DNA of 64,000 nucleotides from Culturomica sp. (GTDB lineage: Bacteria > Bacteroidota > Bacteroidia > Bacteroidales > Marinifilaceae): assembly GCA_031271755.1 (NCBI GenBank), contig JAISVB010000047.1, forward strand, positions 1-64,000, given 5' to 3'. The translations under genes and the position numbers were made by a program. The first letter of the stretch is position 1. Each line of letters opens with the position of its first letter. The notes beneath the pieces were generated by a model that worked only from the letters and a program-made list of their open reading frames with translations, did no database searches and was not told the origin of the DNA. This document shows positions 23,662 to 32,955 of this stretch, piece after piece.

Positions 23662-24330
23662 ATGGAGAATCTGCTCCGGATTGCATTGATCATTGCATTG
23701 TTCCTCTTTCTGCCCCGCTGGATCTGGGGACAGGAAGCCAAAACCAGGATCGGATTGTTGAAATACAAAGGGGGCGGGGACTGGTACGCCAATCCCACGG
23801 CGCTTTCCAACCTGATCCGTTTCTGCAACGAGAACCTGAAAACCGACCTGGCCCCGGAGCCGGCTACCGTAGAACCGGGAAGCCGGGAGATCTTCAACTA
23901 CCCGTACCTGCACATGACCGGGCACGGAAATGTCGTATTCACTCCGGTCGAAGTCAAAAACCTCCGGGATTACCTGCTGGCCGGCGGTTTTTTGCACGCC
24001 GATGACAACTACGGATTGGACCAGCCTTTCCGGCGGGAGCTGAAAAAGGTCTTCCCGGAGGACGAATTGACGGAACTGCCCTGGGATCACCCCATTTTCA
24101 GCCAGAAATACACCTTTTCCAAAGGATTGCCCAAGATACACGAGCACGACAACAAACGGCCGCAAGCCTTCGGTATCGTGAAAGAGGGGCGTTTGGTGGT
24201 ACTTTTTACTTACGAAACAGACCTCGGCGACGGCTGGGAGGATCCGGAAGTACACAACGATCCGGGATCCAAACACTTGGAAGCCCTGCAAATGGGCGCC
24301 AACATCCTCTCCTACATTTTCCGGAACTGA
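23662..24330 (+). CDS. Exported DUF4159 domain protein
   Basis: 222 aa. A signal peptide or signal anchor (NLLRIALIIALFLFLPRWIW then GQEAK) is followed by a single DUF4159 domain: IGLLKYKGGGDWYANPTALS, YPYLHMTGHGNVVFT, GGFLHADDNYGLDQPFRREL, LPWDHPIF, and NILSYIFRN at the end. The domain resembles the glutamine-amidotransferase-like fold of uncharacterised Bacteroidota proteins often found near MoxR/BatA clusters; none of those are here. The ATG at 23662 is chosen because the reading frame upstream overlaps rsmE. Function unknown. Confidence 0.85.
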   Translation: MENLLRIALIIALFLFLPRWIWGQEAKTRIGLLKYKGGGDWYANPTALSNLIRFCNENLKTDLAPEPATVEPGSREIFNYPYLHMTGHGNVVFTPVEVKNLRDYLLAGGFLHADDNYGLDQPFRRELKKVFPEDELTELPWDHPIFSQKYTFSKGLPKIHEHDNKRPQAFGIVKEGRLVVLFTYETDLGDGWEDPEVHNDPGSKHLEALQMGANILSYIFRN

Positions 24331-24552
24331 TTTCGTCCGGTTGTTCTGCAAAAAAGCACGATTCATTTTTGCATAATCTCCGTGCCTGTTGTGCAATATA
24401 GATTCCATCACACTTCCTGAAGTGTCGTTTTGTCGCAGGACAGAGGCGATTTTGCGCCAATTTGTCGTAAAATCTGTAAAAATTTCCTTGAAACTTTTTA
24501 CAGGAGCGATCGGTATACCCTTTGTATTTTACCGGATCAGAAAGGAGATTGT

Positions 24553-27147
24553 ATGATGCAAACAGACAACTATACCATTAAATCGCAGGAAGCGTTGCAA
24601 AAAGCAGTGCAGCTTGCACAAGCCCGCGGACAACAAGCGGTCGAGACCGGACATTTGCTGAAAGCCCTTCTGGAAGTCGGCGAAAATGTCACAAAATTTA
24701 TTTTCAGCAAATTGGGTGTAAACAGTCCGGCGTTATCGGCGGCGTTGGACAGGATCGTGGACGGATACCCGAAAGTATCGGGGGGCGAAGCCTACCTTTC
24801 GCGTGAGACCAACAGAGCGCTGGAAAAAGCAGCCCGGTTTGCCGGCGAAATGGGCGACCAGTATGTCTCTTTAGAGCACATCCTGCTGGGGCTGCTGGGA
24901 GAAAAAGACCAGGTATCGCAACTCCTCAAAGACAGCGGGATGACCGAGAAGGAGGCCCGGGCGGCCATCGCCGAACTCCGGAAGGGATCGAAAGTGAACT
25001 CACAATCGGCGGAAGACACTTACGACGCTTTGGGGCGTTACGCCATTAACCTGAACGAGAGAGCCCGGAACGGGAAATTAGACCCGGTCATCGGGCGGGA
25101 CGACGAGATCCGGCGGGTATTGCAAATCCTGTCGCGCCGCACCAAAAACAACCCGATCCTGATCGGGGAGCCGGGGGTCGGCAAAACGGCCATCGCCGAA
25201 GGATTGGCGCAACGGATCGTAAACGGGGACGTTCCCTCCAATCTGACCTCCAAAAATATCTACTCCTTGGACATGGGCGCACTGATCGCCGGGGCGAAAT
25301 ACAAGGGGGAATTTGAAGAACGCTTGAAATCGGTGGTAAACGAAGTGATCGCCTCCGAGGGCGAGATCATCCTGTTCATCGACGAGATCCACACCCTGGT
25401 GGGCGCCGGGAAATCGGACGGGGCGATGGACGCCGCCAACATCCTGAAGCCGGCGCTGGCCCGGGGAGACCTGCGGGCGATCGGGGCGACCACCCTGAAC
25501 GAATACCAGAAATACTTTGAACAGGACAAAGCCCTGGAACGCCGTTTCCAGAAAGTGATGATCGAAGAGCCCGACGTTGTGAGCGCTATCAGCATCATGC
25601 GGGGATTGAAGGAGCGGTATGAAAATCACCACAAAGTGCAGATCACGGACGACGCGATCATCGCTTCCGTGGAGTTATCCCACCGCTACATTTCCGACCG
25701 CTACCTGCCGGACAAGGCGATCGACCTGGTGGACGAAGCGGCCGCCCGTCTCCGGATGGAGATGAACTCCGTGCCGGAGGAGATCGATGAGTTGGACAGG
25801 AAGATCATGCAGTTGCAGATCGAACAGGAGGCCCTGAAGCGGGAGGGAAAGAGCAAAAAACTGGAAGACATCAAAGAGGAACTGGCCAACCTGACCGAAG
25901 AGCGCACCAAACTGCGGGCGCAATGGGAATCGGAACGGGCGCTGATCGACCAGATCCAGCAAAATAAGGACGCCATCGAGCAATACAAATTTGAGGCCGC
26001 CCGGGCCGAACGGGACGGAGATTACGGAAAAGTGGCGGAACTGCGCTACGGGAAGGTCAAGGAGGCGGAGGAGCGGATCGAAAAGCTGACGGGGAAGCTG
26101 GCGGAACAAAAAAGCGGGGAGTCGCTGCTCCGGGAGGAGGTAACGGCCGATGATATTGCAATGGTGGTTTCCAAGTGGACAGGCATTCCGGTGAACCGGA
26201 TGATGCAGAGCGAGCGGGAAAAATTGCTTTCGCTGGAACAGGAGTTGCACAGACGGGTCGTGGGGCAGGAGGTGGCCATTGCGGCGCTGGCGGATGCGGT
26301 CCGGAGGAACCGGGCCGGCTTGCAGGACGCCAAACGGCCCATCGGCTCCTTTATTTTCCTCGGGACGACCGGGGTCGGAAAGACCGAATTGGCCAAAGCG
26401 TTGGCGGAGTTCCTGTTCGACGACGAAGGGCAGATGACCCGGATCGATATGTCGGAGTACCAGGAGCGCCATTCGGTCTCCCGGCTGATCGGAGCCCCTC
26501 CGGGCTATGTGGGATACGACGAAGGGGGGCAGTTGACGGAAGCGGTGCGCCGGAAACCCTACTCGGTCATCCTGTTGGACGAGATCGAAAAAGCGCACCC
26601 CGATGTGTTCAATATATTGCTTCAGGTGTTGGACGACGGACGGCTGACCGATAACAAAGGCCGGGTGGTCGATTTCAAGAACACCCTCATCATTATGACC
26701 TCCAACATCGGCGCCCACCTGATACAGGAGAAGTTGAAGGATCTGAATGACAAGAACCGGGAGGCGTTGTTGGACAAAACCAACGCAGAGGTGTTTGAGC
26801 TGCTGAAACAGACCATCCGCCCGGAATTCCTGAACCGGATCGACGAGATCATCATGTTTACGCCGTTGCAGAAGGGAGAGATCGTGGAGATCGTCCGCCT
26901 CCAGATCAACGGAGTGAACAAAATGCTGGCTGCGAACGGACTTGTACTGGAAGTGACCGACAAGGCGGTGGAGTGGATTGCCGGAGAGGGCTTCGACCCG
27001 CAATTCGGCGCCCGCCCGGTCAAGCGGGTCATTCAGCGTAACCTGTTGAACGACCTCTCCAAACAGATCCTTTCCGAAAAGGTTTCCCGCGACAGCCACA
27101 TCCTCGTAGACGTGGAAGGCGGCCAATTGATCTTCCGGAACAAGTAA
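24553..27147 (+). CDS. clpB: Protein disaggregase ClpB (Hsp100)
   Basis: 864 aa, full-length ClpB. It remodels aggregated proteins with DnaK in the cytosol. N-domain repeats ([20 protein letters not shown]), NBD1 Walker [15 protein letters not shown] and Walker [15 protein letters not shown], the long coiled middle domain (about 400-530, [18 protein letters not shown]), NBD2 Walker [20 protein letters not shown], Walker [21 protein letters not shown], and the C-terminal [15 protein letters not shown]. Start at the first of two ATGs, preceded by AAAGGAG. The 222-bp region upstream shows no CIRCE element, so heat-shock control, if any, uses another signal. Confidence 0.97.
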   Translation: MMQTDNYTIKSQEALQKAVQLAQARGQQAVETGHLLKALLEVGENVTKFIFSKLGVNSPALSAALDRIVDGYPKVSGGEAYLSRETNRALEKAARFAGEMGDQYVSLEHILLGLLGEKDQVSQLLKDSGMTEKEARAAIAELRKGSKVNSQSAEDTYDALGRYAINLNERARNGKLDPVIGRDDEIRRVLQILSRRTKNNPILIGEPGVGKTAIAEGLAQRIVNGDVPSNLTSKNIYSLDMGALIAGAKYKGEFEERLKSVVNEVIASEGEIILFIDEIHTLVGAGKSDGAMDAANILKPALARGDLRAIGATTLNEYQKYFEQDKALERRFQKVMIEEPDVVSAISIMRGLKERYENHHKVQITDDAIIASVELSHRYISDRYLPDKAIDLVDEAAARLRMEMNSVPEEIDELDRKIMQLQIEQEALKREGKSKKLEDIKEELANLTEERTKLRAQWESERALIDQIQQNKDAIEQYKFEAARAERDGDYGKVAELRYGKVKEAEERIEKLTGKLAEQKSGESLLREEVTADDIAMVVSKWTGIPVNRMMQSEREKLLSLEQELHRRVVGQEVAIAALADAVRRNRAGLQDAKRPIGSFIFLGTTGVGKTELAKALAEFLFDDEGQMTRIDMSEYQERHSVSRLIGAPPGYVGYDEGGQLTEAVRRKPYSVILLDEIEKAHPDVFNILLQVLDDGRLTDNKGRVVDFKNTLIIMTSNIGAHLIQEKLKDLNDKNREALLDKTNAEVFELLKQTIRPEFLNRIDEIIMFTPLQKGEIVEIVRLQINGVNKMLAANGLVLEVTDKAVEWIAGEGFDPQFGARPVKRVIQRNLLNDLSKQILSEKVSRDSHILVDVEGGQLIFRNK

Positions 27148-27189
27148 ATCCTTCCGTCGAAGAACCCGAAAACCCAAGGCAAATTGCTG

Positions 27190-27197
27190 TATTTTTG
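27190..27197 (+). promoter_or_regulatory. -7 box for the secreted hydrolase gene
   Basis: TATTTTTG matches TAnnTTTG and lies 28 bp before the ATG at 27226 and 42 bp after the clpB stop, so the hydrolase can be transcribed separately from clpB. Confidence 0.4.
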
Positions 27198-27225
27198 CAT
27201 AACAGAAGCTATTTTTAAAAGCGTT

Positions 27226-28410
27226 ATGAAGAAGTTTTTGTTCGTTGGATTGCTGAGTACGGTAGCTTTTTTGCTGCCGGGACAGCAAACACCACAGGTA
27301 CAATACGTACAGACGCAGGACAATCAGCGGTACGAAGTGGCGGGCTACCTGCCGCTCTTTTACGAACAGCTCAAAGAGAGCCTGACTTTTCCATTGGCCT
27401 GGAACGACACCTCCGGCCGTTCGTATGCAGCGTGGCGGGTGGAGGTGAGGGAAGTGTTGACGGAGTGTATGCAGCTCCTTCCGCCGGCCCCCGCCTCTTA
27501 CGATGCAACGGTGCTGGCCACGGAAAAGCGGAACGGATACGAGGCGAGGAAATTGCTTTTCAACGTGTCGGCGTGGAGCCGGATCCCGGCGTACCTGCTG
27601 GTGCCCCAAGGCAAAGGCCCCTTCCCGGCTGTTATTATGCTGCACGACCACGGGGCGCATTTTTCCATCGGAAAAGAGAAAGTAATACGGCCTTTCGGCG
27701 TAACGGACGAAATATCGGCGGATGCGGCCGGTTGGGTTGAAAAGTGCTACGACGGGCAGTATACGGGAGATTATTTTGCGGAAAACGGATACGTGGTGCT
27801 GGCCATCGACGCCCTGTTCTGGGGCGAACGGGGCAGGAAGGAGGGGACGGATTATGCGGTACAGCAGGCATTGGCCTCCAATCTGTTGCAAATGGGAACC
27901 TCCTGGGGCGGAGTAATCGCTATGGACGACGTGCGCAGCGCCGGGTTTTTGGCGGAGCTTCCCGAAGTGGATCCGGCCCGCATCGGTTCTTTGGGTTTCT
28001 CCATGGGAGCCTGCCGTTCCTGGATGCTCTCCGCACTTACCGACCGGGTGGCGGCTGCGGCCGCTGTTTGCTGGATGAATACCACCGCCCGCCTGATGAC
28101 TCCGGACAACAACCAGACCAAGGGAGGTTCCGCTTACGCCATGCTCATACCGGGCATTCGCCGTTTTCTGGATTACCCGCACGTTGCTTCCGTCGCCTGC
28201 CCCAAGCCGGCCTTGTTTTTTAATGGTAGCCGGGATCCGCTTTTTCCGGTGAATGGGGTAGAGGAGGCATACGCAGAGATGGAGCGTGTCTGGAACAACC
28301 AACAGGTTCCGGAAAAATTAACGACCCGGATCTGGGACGAAACCCATTTTTTCAACAGGGAGATGCAGCGGGAGACCCTGCAATTCTTCGATAAGTGGCT
28401 GAAACAGTGA
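27226..28410 (+). CDS. Exported alpha/beta-hydrolase (dienelactone hydrolase / Abhydrolase_7 type)
   Basis: 394 aa. A signal peptide (KKFLFVGLLSTVAFLLPGQQ) is followed by an alpha/beta-hydrolase like those annotated as acetyl xylan esterase or dienelactone hydrolase in Bacteroidota. Visible features: ARKLLFNVSAWSRIPAYLLV, PFPAVIMLHDHGAHF (oxyanion loop), NGYVVLAIDALFWGERG, the nucleophile elbow GSLGFSMGACRSW (GxSxG), the acid in FFNGSRDPLFP, and the base in WDETHFF. The triad looks complete. A periplasmic ester of a carbohydrate or lignin-like compound is a reasonable substrate, and the convergent pectin locus makes sugar esters attractive, but this is inference. Stop abuts the stop of the aldo/keto reductase gene. 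Confidence 0.8.
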   Translation: MKKFLFVGLLSTVAFLLPGQQTPQVQYVQTQDNQRYEVAGYLPLFYEQLKESLTFPLAWNDTSGRSYAAWRVEVREVLTECMQLLPPAPASYDATVLATEKRNGYEARKLLFNVSAWSRIPAYLLVPQGKGPFPAVIMLHDHGAHFSIGKEKVIRPFGVTDEISADAAGWVEKCYDGQYTGDYFAENGYVVLAIDALFWGERGRKEGTDYAVQQALASNLLQMGTSWGGVIAMDDVRSAGFLAELPEVDPARIGSLGFSMGACRSWMLSALTDRVAAAAAVCWMNTTARLMTPDNNQTKGGSAYAMLIPGIRRFLDYPHVASVACPKPALFFNGSRDPLFPVNGVEEAYAEMERVWNNQQVPEKLTTRIWDETHFFNREMQRETLQFFDKWLKQ

Positions 28411-29394
28411 TTACAGGATCCGTTCGATCTCTGATTTTTCCTCTTCGCTGAAAGCGATATTCTCGACGGCTTTCAGGTTGTCCTTCAACTGGTTGACGGA
28501 ACTGGCCCCGATGAGGACGCTGGTGACCCGTTCCTCTTTCAGCAACCAGGAGAGCGCCATTTGCGCCAGGGTTTGCCCCCGGCGGGCGGCGATCCCGTTC
28601 AGGCGGCGGGCTTTCCCGGTTTGTTCCTCCGTTACCTGCTCCTGTTTCAGGAAGCCGGTGGAGCGGGCAGCCCGGGAGTCGGCCGGAATGCCGGTCAGGT
28701 AGCGATCCGTCAGCAAGCCCTGTGCCAGGGGAGAAAAAGCAATCAGGCCGATCCCCTCTTCCCGCAACAACTCCAACAATCCCTCCTCTGCGTGCCGGTC
28801 GAACAGGGAGTAGCGCTCCTGCTGGATCAGACAGGGCGTCCCGGCCTCCCGCAGCAACCGGATCATCTGCTGCGCCTGCCCGGCGGGATATTTGGAGATG
28901 CCGACATAGAGTGCTTTCCCCTGCCGGACAATATCCGACAGGGCGCCGGCGGTCTCCTCCAACGGCGTGTTGGGATCGGGGCGGTGGGAGTAAAAAATAT
29001 CCACATACTCCAATCCCATCCGTTTCAGGCTCTGGTCGATCCCGGCCACGAGGTGTTTCCGGCTCCCCCAATCCCCGTACGGCCCCGGCCACATCTGATG
29101 CCCGGCTTTGGTGGAGACGATCCACTCGTCGCGGTGCCGTCCCAATCCCTGCTTGAGGATTTTGCCGAAATTCTCTTCGGCGGAACCGGGCGGCGGGCCG
29201 TAATTATCGGCCAGGTCAAAATGGGTTACTCCGCCGTCAAAAGCAGCGTGGATGATTTCGAGGAAATGTTCAAAGCGGTCTGTGTGACCGAAATTGTGCC
29301 ACAAGCCGAGCGAAACAGCCGGCAGCAACAAGCCGCTCTTTCCGCACCGGCGGTATGGCATCCGGTCGTAGCGGGTGTCGTTGGGAGTATACAT
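28411..29394 (-). CDS. Aldo/keto reductase (YghZ / L-glyceraldehyde 3-phosphate reductase type)
   Basis: 327 aa TIM-barrel oxidoreductase using NADPH. N-terminal MPYRRCGKSGLLLPAVSLGLW, FDLADNYGPPPGSAEENFG (catalytic Asp and Tyr), WIVSTKAGHQMWPGPYGDWG (catalytic Lys), DIFYSHRPDPNTPLEET (catalytic His) and the C-terminal VLIGASSVNQLKDNL. It resembles E. coli YghZ (Gpr). It is the last gene of the minus-strand pectin locus, 15 bp after the large CE12-GH43 gene. In that setting it may detoxify or reduce an aldehyde from uronate breakdown; this role is inferred only from position. Confidence 0.88.
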   Translation of the reverse strand: MYTPNDTRYDRMPYRRCGKSGLLLPAVSLGLWHNFGHTDRFEHFLEIIHAAFDGGVTHFDLADNYGPPPGSAEENFGKILKQGLGRHRDEWIVSTKAGHQMWPGPYGDWGSRKHLVAGIDQSLKRMGLEYVDIFYSHRPDPNTPLEETAGALSDIVRQGKALYVGISKYPAGQAQQMIRLLREAGTPCLIQQERYSLFDRHAEEGLLELLREEGIGLIAFSPLAQGLLTDRYLTGIPADSRAARSTGFLKQEQVTEEQTGKARRLNGIAARRGQTLAQMALSWLLKEERVTSVLIGASSVNQLKDNLKAVENIAFSEEEKSEIERIL

Positions 29395-29409
29395 GAAGGT
29401 TGTTTTTTA

Positions 29410-32400
29410 TTACCGGGTGATCCGGAACCAATCTGCTTCCGCCCAACCGCCGTCATTGACGCTGATGGCGGGACGGGTGCAGAACAGGCCGACCCTGGCT
29501 CCGATCCACTTCCCTTCCCGGGCTTTGAAGCTCTCCCCCAAAGGTATGAATTTTTTACCGTCGGTGCTGTAACTGAACGCACAATTCACCGGCAGGTTCC
29601 CTCCTTTGTACGATTTTCCTCCGGCAGCCGTGAACCGTACCCGGAGATAGAGCGCTTCGCCGGCCTTACAGGCGATGCGGGCATTGACTTTTTCCCTCCC
29701 TCCCCGGTCTGCCTGAAGACATTCTGCCTGCGAAAGCACCACTCCTTCGCCGCTGTTTTCCAGTATCAATCCGGCGTAATCCGCGCCCATCACCACCAAG
29801 CCGGTACGTTCGCCCGTGTAGGCGGCGGTCGGTTTAAACGTCAGTTTTACGGTCGCGGTAAAATTCTCGGCCGGGGTTTTCTGGAGCAACAGGTTGGATA
29901 CCTCCCACAGGCTTTTGCAGGAGTCCGGTACGGGGTAGGAGTAGAGGCGGAGAACCCCTTTGTCGCCGGCATAATACGCCCATTTCTCGTTGGGATTGGC
30001 GTGCCATTGCCATTGGGGCGAGAGGGTAAAGCCGTCGAATTCGTCGCTCTCTTGTGGCGTACATACGGGATAGATCTTCCCCACATCCGGTTTCCTGTGG
30101 CGCATCACCGGTTCGCCGCAGCCGTCCCCGTCCCTGTCCGTTCCCATCACCGGCCAGCCGTTTTTCCACATCATGGGTTGCAGGTGGACGATGCGTCCAT
30201 AGGCTCCGATATCCTGAAAATGCAGGAACCAATCCTCGCCGGTCACCGTTGTTACCCAAGCGCCCTGATGCGGGCCGTTGACCGTCGTTTTTCCCTGGTG
30301 CAGCACCACTTTCGCTTCGTAGGGGCCGTAAATGTTTTTCGATCGCAACGCCAATTGCCAGCCGGTGGCCACTCCTCCGGCCGGAGCGAAGATGTAATAG
30401 GATCCGTTGTGTTTGTAGAACTTTGGCCCTTCGACCGTTTCGTGGCGCTCGTGTCCGTCGAAGACGATGCGGGAGGGGGTGATCGCTTTGGAGGCATCCG
30501 CGTCGAGTTCGCAGATCGCCAGTACGCTTTTCAGCCCGGCCCGGCTTCCGGCGTATGCGTGCACTAAGTACACTTTCCCGTCCTCGTCCCACAGCGGACT
30601 GGGGTCGATAATTCCCTTGCCGGGTTTTACCAGTACCGGTTCGCTCCAGGGGCCTTCCGGTTTTTGCGCCTTCACCCGGAAAACACCCTGATCGGGGTCG
30701 CCCCAGAAGATGTAAAATTCGCCCCCGTGGTGGCGGATGCAGGGCGCCCACACCCGGTTCCCGTGTTGCGGGCGTTCCGGTTCTTCCACCGGCGGCAGGG
30801 AGTGGGGTACGGCCGCCCCGATGATGCTCCAATTGACCAAATCCCCGGAATGCAGGATCTGGAGCGCCGGCAGGGAGCCGAAACTGGAAGCGGTCATGTA
30901 ATAATCCCCGCCGACGCGGCAAACATCCGGATCGGAGTAGTCCGCATACAGGACCGGGTTTTTATAGGTACCGTCTCCGTTGTCGGCCACCCACACCTCC
31001 GATACACAGGGGAATTTTTCCCCTTCTCCGGTTCCGTTTTCCGTTTCGATCTCCAACGGATGTTCCAGTTCATCTTTCCACTCCCGGACGTAAGCGAACC
31101 ACGCTTCCGGGGTTTTGTAGCCGAAAGTTTCTTTCAGGGAGGTGAAGACGGCGTGGTGGCGGAAGTACGTTTCGCCCGGGGCGGAGAGCGTATAGAGGTA
31201 ATTGGGTTTGTCCTTCACCTCTTCCCGGACGTATCGGGCCGGGATCCAGGCAGCCAGTCCGACCGTCTCTTTGGCGTATTTCACGGTGTCGTTTACCGGC
31301 CAGTCGGTACCCCAGCAGGCGATCAATCCCCGGTGGTCGGAGTAGGAAACAGAGCCTTTGACGTCCTGTACGCCCGTACAGAACAGCTCTTCCCGCAACG
31401 GTTTGTCGAAGAAGGTTTCCACCACCAGGTCCCGGTGTCCGGCGTAGAGGATGTAGCGGTTGAGCATGTTCAATTCCGATCCCCGGTACTGCCAGCCGGT
31501 TACCCCGGTTTCCACGACGGTTCGGACAGGGCCGTACGCCGCGATCCGTTCCGTACGGGTGGCGACCGGTTCGATGTGCGTGGCCTTCTCGCCGTTCCAT
31601 CCTTTCAGGGTGCCGACGCCACAACTCCCGCTTACACGGAGCACATCGTCCCCGAACCCGCGGGACAACTGTTCGTCGTTGGGGTAAAACTGTGATTCTT
31701 TCAACTCGAAACCCCGGTGGAATTTTCCGTAAATGTCGATGGTCTGCTTCTGGTCGAAATAGATGCGGTAGGCGGCCAGTTCCGATTCGAAAGCCGGCCC
31801 GTGGTGGTGCATCTGGTTGTAAATGTCGCTTGTTCCGGGAATGGTGACTGCCTGTACCGGCACGTGTTTGCCTTTCTTGTCGCTGACAAGCATCTGGGCG
31901 TACACCCGTTCCGGGTACTTCCGGCCGGTGGCGTCTTCCAAAAGCCGGATTCGGAAGATCCGGGAGCCGTTCGCAGGGAAATCCGCCACGAATACCAACT
32001 CGTCCGTTTGGCGGTCGCCGTTCAGGTCGTCCAACTGGCTGGGGATCTCCTGCCCGTTCTCTGCGGTCACAACAGCCGAACGTACCGCAAAGCCGGGATC
32101 CGCTTCCCGCAAGTCGATGACTACCGGGGCGTCCGTCCGCTTTTTGTTCCAACTGTTCCGCACCGTTATGGAAAAACTTTTTGTTCCGGTGAAACTGTCG
32201 TACCGGACATACGGCGCCAATGCCGGGATTTTTTCCCGGATTTCGTCGGCGGCCAATCGGGCGACCTGCCGGGCGCCGGCCCTGTTCAGGTGGGTATTGT
32301 CTTCCCGGCCTTCGGGAATAAAGGGGTGCGTACCCGGAGATACCCACACGAACCACGAACGGGAGGCGCTGTCTCCGGCCACCTTCAAACACTCCGTTGT

Positions 32401-32949
32401 GCTTCTGTTCAGATCGATCAGCACCGTCTGCGTCTCTTCCGCCGCCGCTTTTGTGGCCGGGATCCACTCCCCGTGGGTGTCGGTCAACGTGTCTGCCTGG
32501 AATATCCGGCGGGCGATGGGGGTGAACAACACCGGGATCCCGCCTTTTTCCCGGGTTTCCCGGATGTATTTTTTCAGGTTTTCCTTGAATGCCCCGTGTG
32601 GTTCGCTGTACCGGGCGGAATCTTCCCTCTTTTCGTCGTTGTGCCCGAACTGGATAAACACATAATCACCCTCCCGGAGCCGGCCAAGTACCTGCTCCCA
32701 CCGTCCCTCTTCCAAAAAACTTTTGGAGCTGCGGCCGTTCCGGGCGTGGTTTTCCACCACAATCCCATCGGAGAGGAGTCCCGGCAATACCTCTCCCCAG
32801 CCCCTCTCCGGATTCATCCTGGCCGGATCTTTGGTCGCCATCGTAGAGTCTCCGATCAGAAAAATGACGGGCTTCTGTTCTTCCCGGCCGGTAAAACCGG
32901 CCAGGAGCAGGCAGAATACCCAGGTCAGGTGCAATATATATCTTCTCAT
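29410..32949 (-). CDS. Multimodular pectin enzyme: CE12 esterase - DUF4861 - GH43 with C-terminal beta-sandwich
   Basis: 1179 aa, an exported three-part fusion. Signal peptide 1-21. (1) Residues about 26-240, SGNH/GDSL rhamnogalacturonan acetylesterase (CE12): IFLIGDSTMA with Ser35, GWGEVLPG, NHARNGRSS, FIQFGHND, and the DxxH pair Asp217/His220 in DNTHLNRAG. (2) About 250-640, a DUF4861 domain (IYNQMHHHGPAFESELAAYR, FHRGFELKES), common in pectin loci, activity unproven. (3) About 655-955, a five-bladed GH43: NPVLYADYSDPDV (catalytic base), IDPSPLWDEDGKVYLVHAYA, and VEGPKFYKHNGSYYI (catalytic acid). (4) About 965-1179, the concanavalin-like domain that follows GH43 subfamily 12-type enzymes. 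Predicted to deacetylate and trim side chains of rhamnogalacturonan. Confidence 0.9.
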   Translation of the reverse strand: MRRYILHLTWVFCLLLAGFTGREEQKPVIFLIGDSTMATKDPARMNPERGWGEVLPGLLSDGIVVENHARNGRSSKSFLEEGRWEQVLGRLREGDYVFIQFGHNDEKREDSARYSEPHGAFKENLKKYIRETREKGGIPVLFTPIARRIFQADTLTDTHGEWIPATKAAAEETQTVLIDLNRSTTECLKVAGDSASRSWFVWVSPGTHPFIPEGREDNTHLNRAGARQVARLAADEIREKIPALAPYVRYDSFTGTKSFSITVRNSWNKKRTDAPVVIDLREADPGFAVRSAVVTAENGQEIPSQLDDLNGDRQTDELVFVADFPANGSRIFRIRLLEDATGRKYPERVYAQMLVSDKKGKHVPVQAVTIPGTSDIYNQMHHHGPAFESELAAYRIYFDQKQTIDIYGKFHRGFELKESQFYPNDEQLSRGFGDDVLRVSGSCGVGTLKGWNGEKATHIEPVATRTERIAAYGPVRTVVETGVTGWQYRGSELNMLNRYILYAGHRDLVVETFFDKPLREELFCTGVQDVKGSVSYSDHRGLIACWGTDWPVNDTVKYAKETVGLAAWIPARYVREEVKDKPNYLYTLSAPGETYFRHHAVFTSLKETFGYKTPEAWFAYVREWKDELEHPLEIETENGTGEGEKFPCVSEVWVADNGDGTYKNPVLYADYSDPDVCRVGGDYYMTASSFGSLPALQILHSGDLVNWSIIGAAVPHSLPPVEEPERPQHGNRVWAPCIRHHGGEFYIFWGDPDQGVFRVKAQKPEGPWSEPVLVKPGKGIIDPSPLWDEDGKVYLVHAYAGSRAGLKSVLAICELDADASKAITPSRIVFDGHERHETVEGPKFYKHNGSYYIFAPAGGVATGWQLALRSKNIYGPYEAKVVLHQGKTTVNGPHQGAWVTTVTGEDWFLHFQDIGAYGRIVHLQPMMWKNGWPVMGTDRDGDGCGEPVMRHRKPDVGKIYPVCTPQESDEFDGFTLSPQWQWHANPNEKWAYYAGDKGVLRLYSYPVPDSCKSLWEVSNLLLQKTPAENFTATVKLTFKPTAAYTGERTGLVVMGADYAGLILENSGEGVVLSQAECLQADRGGREKVNARIACKAGEALYLRVRFTAAGGKSYKGGNLPVNCAFSYSTDGKKFIPLGESFKAREGKWIGARVGLFCTRPAISVNDGGWAEADWFRITR

Positions 32950-32955
32950 GGCACT

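Noticed and set aside
24331..24552. Looked for a CIRCE or other heat-shock operator upstream of clpB
   Set aside because: No inverted repeat of that type was found in the 222-bp region.
25675..28302. Open frame of 875 codons on the minus strand opposite clpB and the hydrolase gene
   Set aside because: It crosses two well-recognised plus-strand genes and their promoter gap; composition is that of a shadow frame.
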